Source: Eubacteriales bacterium
GTDB taxonomy: Bacteria; Bacillota_A; Clostridia; Lachnospirales; Lachnospiraceae
Assembly: GCA_030527765.1 (NCBI GenBank)
Contig: JAUNAE010000185.1
Coordinates: 1 to 7,506 of the forward strand
Reading direction: 5' to 3'
DNA: 7,506 nt
Within the stretch, counting starts at the first letter, position 1. Every line of letters starts with the position of its first letter. The notes beneath the pieces were generated by a model. That model searched no databases and was not told where the DNA came from. It was given only the letters and a program-made list of their open reading frames with translations. This document shows, one piece after another, positions 5,992 through 7,506 of the stretch. The translations under genes and the position numbers were made by a program.

Positions 5992-6036
5992 TGTTCGTCC
6001 TATCGTATAAAATTGATAAATTTTGATGCAGGTGCT

Positions 6037-6065
6037 ATTATATCAGAAATCAGTCGCATTTTCAT
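6037..6065 (-). promoter_or_regulatory. Extended -10 promoter of apbE
   Basis: On the minus strand TGATATAAT (6045-6037) is a perfect TATAAT with the extended TGN. The -35 is poor (ATGAAA at 6065-6060, 17-base spacer), as often tolerated with an extended -10. Transcription would begin near 6030, leaving a 5' UTR of about 38 bases. Within that UTR lies a short AT palindrome AAAATT-GATA-AATTTT (6009-6024) of unknown meaning. Confidence 0.65.
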
Positions 6066-6103
6066 TAATTATCTCATTTGAGAGGATGATCGAATGCGAA
6101 TAT

Positions 6104-6125
6104 CAGCTTAACTGAAGATAAGCTG
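6104..6125. other. Short inverted repeat upstream of the second dispersed repeat
   Basis: CAGCTTA (6104-6110) and TAAGCTG (6119-6125) form a perfect 7-bp stem with an 8-base loop, with no T tract. It is just upstream of the repeat copy at 6134 and may belong to the same intergenic structure. Outside this stem, the repeat copy and the apbE promoter, I see nothing definite in 5992-6252. Confidence 0.4.
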
Positions 6126-6133
6126 CAAAGAGG

Positions 6134-6185
6134 TTAAATCGCGAATCTCGTAAGAAGATTCGCATGCGAGTTCGGCAGCTGCGAA
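6134..6185 (+). repeat. Dispersed palindromic repeat element, truncated second copy
   Basis: This stretch matches 346-397 at about 47 of 52 bases in the same orientation. It keeps the first hairpin (CGAATC at 6142-6147 with GATTCG at 6157-6162, extended by G-C pairing outside) and the left arm of the second hairpin (GAGTTCGGCAG, 6168-6178). It loses similarity after GCGAA at 6185, so the right arm and the third hairpin are missing. It lies between the divergent apbE and the small Cys-rich gene. Confidence 0.75.
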
Positions 6186-6252
6186 AGGAATGAGAATATC
6201 CGCATAATTGTAGAAAAGCTTTGAAGAGCATAGATAGTAGAAAGGGGTAAAC

Positions 6253-6429
6253 ATGCAGGCGAATTGCGAATATTGTGTAAATTATGAGTATGACGAAGAA
6301 TTTGAGTGTTATACCTGCGATATGGATCTTGATGAGGATGAGATGAGATTATTTATTATGGGAGAATATGCCCAGTGTCCGTACTTCCGCATGGGAGATG
6401 AGTATCGTATTGTAAGAAAACAGATGTAA
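6253..6429 (+). CDS. Small Cys-rich protein, DUF6472-like, 58 aa
   Basis: This short gene encodes [20 protein letters not shown] and on to YRIVRKQM, 58 residues in all. It resembles the small clostridial family DUF6472 as I remember it, with the hallmarks NCExCxNYxYDEE, a central LDEDEM and a C-terminal CPYFxxxDEYxIVRKQM. Cys5, Cys8, Cys19, Cys22 and Cys42 give two CxxC pairs plus one Cys, which suggests metal (zinc or iron) binding, though this is inference. It is very acidic in the middle and basic at the end, with no signal or membrane segment. The ATG at 6253 follows AAAGGGG (6241-6247) by 5 bases. Its function is unknown. It precedes upp, which has its own -10 element, so the two may or may not be co-transcribed. 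No clear promoter was found for it. Confidence 0.85.
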   Translation: MQANCEYCVNYEYDEEFECYTCDMDLDEDEMRLFIMGEYAQCPYFRMGDEYRIVRKQM

Positions 6430-6459
6430 ATTTTTCTTTTGCTCTGGACAGTTATGTAT

Positions 6460-6465
6460 TATAAT
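6460..6465 (+). promoter_or_regulatory. Predicted -10 element of upp
   Basis: A perfect TATAAT lies in GTATTATAATGGGAC. No good -35 is at 16-18 bases (TTTTGC at 6437-6442 is the 17-base candidate), so strength is uncertain. Transcription would start near 6472 and give a 5' UTR of about 67 bases that includes the hairpin CCGCA/TGCGG (6481-6485, 6495-6499). No known pyrimidine-sensing attenuator is seen in that UTR. Confidence 0.5.
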
Positions 6466-6538
6466 GGGACGAGGAGCAAACCGCAAAGCAGTAGTGCGGC
6501 TTCTGAGATCATATAACAAAAGAAAAGGGGACAATGAA

Positions 6539-7171
6539 ATGAGCAATAATGTATTTATTATGGATCATCCGCTGATTCAGCACAAAATTTCTATGCTCAG
6601 AAATAAGAACACTGGAACAAATGAGTTCCGTAAACTGGTAGAGGAGATCGGCATCCTTATGGGATACGAGGCACTTCGCGATCTTCCTACAGAGGATGTA
6701 GAGGTAGAGACTCCGCTGGAGACATGCATGACTCCGATGATTTCCGGTAAGAAACTGGCTGTTGTTCCGGTACTTCGTGCGGGCCTTGGTTTCGTGAACA
6801 GTATTCTCACACTTGTTCCGTCTGCAAAAGTTGGCCATGTAGGTCTGTATCGTGATCCGGTAACTCATGAGCCGCATGAGTATTACTGCAAACTTCCGGA
6901 GTCTATCGATGAGCGTATTACCATCGTTGTTGACCCGATGCTTGCAACCGGTGGTTCTGCATCTGCAGCAGTTGATTATATCAAACAGCGCGGCGGAAAG
7001 AACATTAAGTTCATGTGCCTGATTGCTGCTCCGGAAGGACTGGAGAGACTGCAGAAAGATCATCCGGACATTCAGATCTATATTGGACATCTGGATCGCT
7101 GCCTGAATGAGCATGCATATATCTGCCCGGGTCTGGGGGATGCAGGAGACCGTATTTTCGGTACTAAATAA
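6539..7171 (+). CDS. upp: Uracil phosphoribosyltransferase
   Basis: Upp is the cytoplasmic pyrimidine-salvage enzyme that converts uracil and PRPP into UMP and pyrophosphate. From ATG 6539 the product has 210 residues, the usual length. It opens with [20 protein letters not shown] (5-24), the typical family N-terminus. It continues with the catalytic PVLRAGLGF (77-85), LYRDP (103-107), the PRPP-binding loop [12 protein letters not shown] (130-141) and the uracil-binding C-terminal block [17 protein letters not shown] (194-210). The open frame extends upstream to 6464, but that would add 25 unrelated residues; ATG 6539 has AAAAGGGG (6523-6530) 8 bases upstream and begins the conserved protein. 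A two-codon ORF (ATG AAA TGA) at 6534 overlaps the start. No convincing T-tailed terminator follows; only a weak TTCAGAA/TTCTGAA hairpin (7174-7192). Confidence 0.97.
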   Translation: MSNNVFIMDHPLIQHKISMLRNKNTGTNEFRKLVEEIGILMGYEALRDLPTEDVEVETPLETCMTPMISGKKLAVVPVLRAGLGFVNSILTLVPSAKVGHVGLYRDPVTHEPHEYYCKLPESIDERITIVVDPMLATGGSASAAVDYIKQRGGKNIKFMCLIAAPEGLERLQKDHPDIQIYIGHLDRCLNEHAYICPGLGDAGDRIFGTK

Positions 7172-7220
7172 TCTTCAGAAAGATATTCTGAACATCTGCT
7201 TTACCAACTGAATAAAGACT

Positions 7221-7282
7221 CAAATAAAGAGATAAAAAAATCTCAAAAAAGAGTTGACATTGTCCGAAAGCTATGGTAGATT
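7221..7282 (+). promoter_or_regulatory. Strong promoter for the downstream ribosomal-protein operon, with A-tract upstream region
   Basis: A perfect -35 TTGACA (7254-7259), a 17-base spacer and an extended -10 TGGTAGATT (TGN at 7274-7276, hexamer TAGATT 7277-7282) are present. Phased A-tracts (7234-7240, 7245-7250) lie directly upstream like an UP element, as expected for a highly expressed ribosomal gene. The start site would be near 7289, immediately before the L10 leader. Confidence 0.85.
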
Positions 7283-7288
7283 ATATCA

Positions 7289-7402
7289 GAACGCTGCCGA
7301 AGACAGTAGGTGCCGCAAGGCATAAGGCTCAGTACGCCTACCGAGGACAATGTATTCTTAGAGGATTACAAGGCCTTACTGTCATGCAGTAAGGCTTTTT
7401 TT
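7289..7402 (+). promoter_or_regulatory. Ribosomal protein L10 leader (autoregulatory attenuator of rplJ)
   Basis: This RNA leader matches the Firmicutes L10 leader. The conserved segments are CTGCCGAAGACAGTAGG (7294-7310) and CCTACCGAGG (7337-7346), with GTAGG (7306-7310) pairing to CCTAC (7337-7341). Inside is a TGCC-GCAA-GGCA hairpin (7311-7322) with a GNRA loop. L10, alone or with L7/L12, binds this domain and favours the terminator. TAAGGC (7323-7328) can pair with GCCTTA (7373-7378), the left arm of the terminator, giving a plausible antiterminator. Confidence 0.88.
7370..7402 (+). terminator. Attenuator terminator within the L10 leader
   Basis: GCCTTACTG (7373-7381) pairs perfectly with CAGTAAGGC (7387-7395) around the loop TCATG, followed by seven T residues (7396-7402). 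It is the regulated terminator of the leader. It could also stop transcripts reading through from upp. Confidence 0.9.
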
Positions 7403-7497
7403 ATACTTAAGTATGAAGGGTTTCCTTTATATCTGTTTCACAGAGATTATTCTCCTGTGGATTTAAGTCTAAAGCACGGCGGACGATCAGAATCTAT

Positions 7498-7506
7498 AAG
7501 GAGGTG
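7498..7506 (+). promoter_or_regulatory. Shine-Dalgarno of the next gene, predicted rplJ (start beyond the window)
   Basis: AAGGAGGTG at the window end is a near-perfect ribosome binding site. After the L10 leader, the next gene is expected to be rplJ (ribosomal protein L10) followed by rplL. Bases 7403-7497 hold the rest of the untranslated leader, including the palindrome ATACTTAAGTAT (7403-7414), and no gene that I can see. The coding start is not visible, so rplJ is inference. Confidence 0.75.

Noticed and set aside
6445..6450. TGGACA as the -35 of the upp promoter
   Set aside because: It is only 9 bases from the TATAAT, too close for a sigma-A-type promoter.
6464..6538. Upstream extension of upp by 25 residues
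   Set aside because: It would start inside the predicted promoter; the conserved N-terminus and Shine-Dalgarno fit ATG 6539.

Overview
The window looks like chromosomal DNA from an anaerobic, low-to-moderate GC Gram-positive bacterium of the Clostridia, most likely a gut Lachnospiraceae (Blautia/Dorea/Mediterraneibacter-like). The grounds are AGGAGG-type ribosome binding sites, U-tailed intrinsic terminators, an AsrABC sulfite reductase, a DUF6472-type small Cys protein and a Firmicutes-type L10 leader. The genus is inference; no rRNA is present.

Layout. (1) 2-349: the 3' half of a Crp/Fnr-family regulator, cut by the window edge. (2) 346-530: a chain of three palindromes (first copy of a dispersed repeat) followed by an intrinsic terminator. 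(3) 527-3446: an asrABC operon for NADH-dependent reduction of sulfite to sulfide. Its promoter overlaps a near-consensus Rex operator, and it ends in a strong hairpin terminator. (4) 3448-3682: a hairpin-rich non-coding stretch, an 11-bp tandem repeat and a good promoter. (5) 3683-4851: a two-gene unit with an unrecognised 82-aa protein and an exported SGNH/GDSL-hydrolase-like protein on an acidic linker. (6) 4830-4862: a hairpin containing the SGNH stop codon, placed to serve both convergent genes. (7) 4897-6065, minus strand: an ApbE-type flavin transferase with its own extended -10 promoter. (8) 6104-6252: a truncated second copy of the dispersed repeat and a hairpin. (9) 6253-6429: a 58-aa Cys-rich DUF6472-like protein. 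(10) 6460-7171: upp, uracil phosphoribosyltransferase. (11) 7221-7506: an A-tract plus TTGACA promoter, an L10 autoregulatory leader with its terminator, and the Shine-Dalgarno of the next gene, almost certainly rplJ.

How it fits together. AsrB takes electrons from NADH, AsrA relays them through two 4Fe-4S clusters, and AsrC reduces sulfite at siroheme. A Rex site (an NADH/NAD+ sensor) on this promoter would tie sulfite respiration to redox state, and the adjacent Crp/Fnr protein may add a second input. The remaining genes look like ordinary core or lineage-conserved genes. I see no defence system, phage, IS element, CRISPR array, tRNA or rRNA. The most notable points are the Rex-like operator, the dispersed palindromic repeat, the ApbE whose lipobox Cys is replaced by Asn, and the small genes of unknown function.
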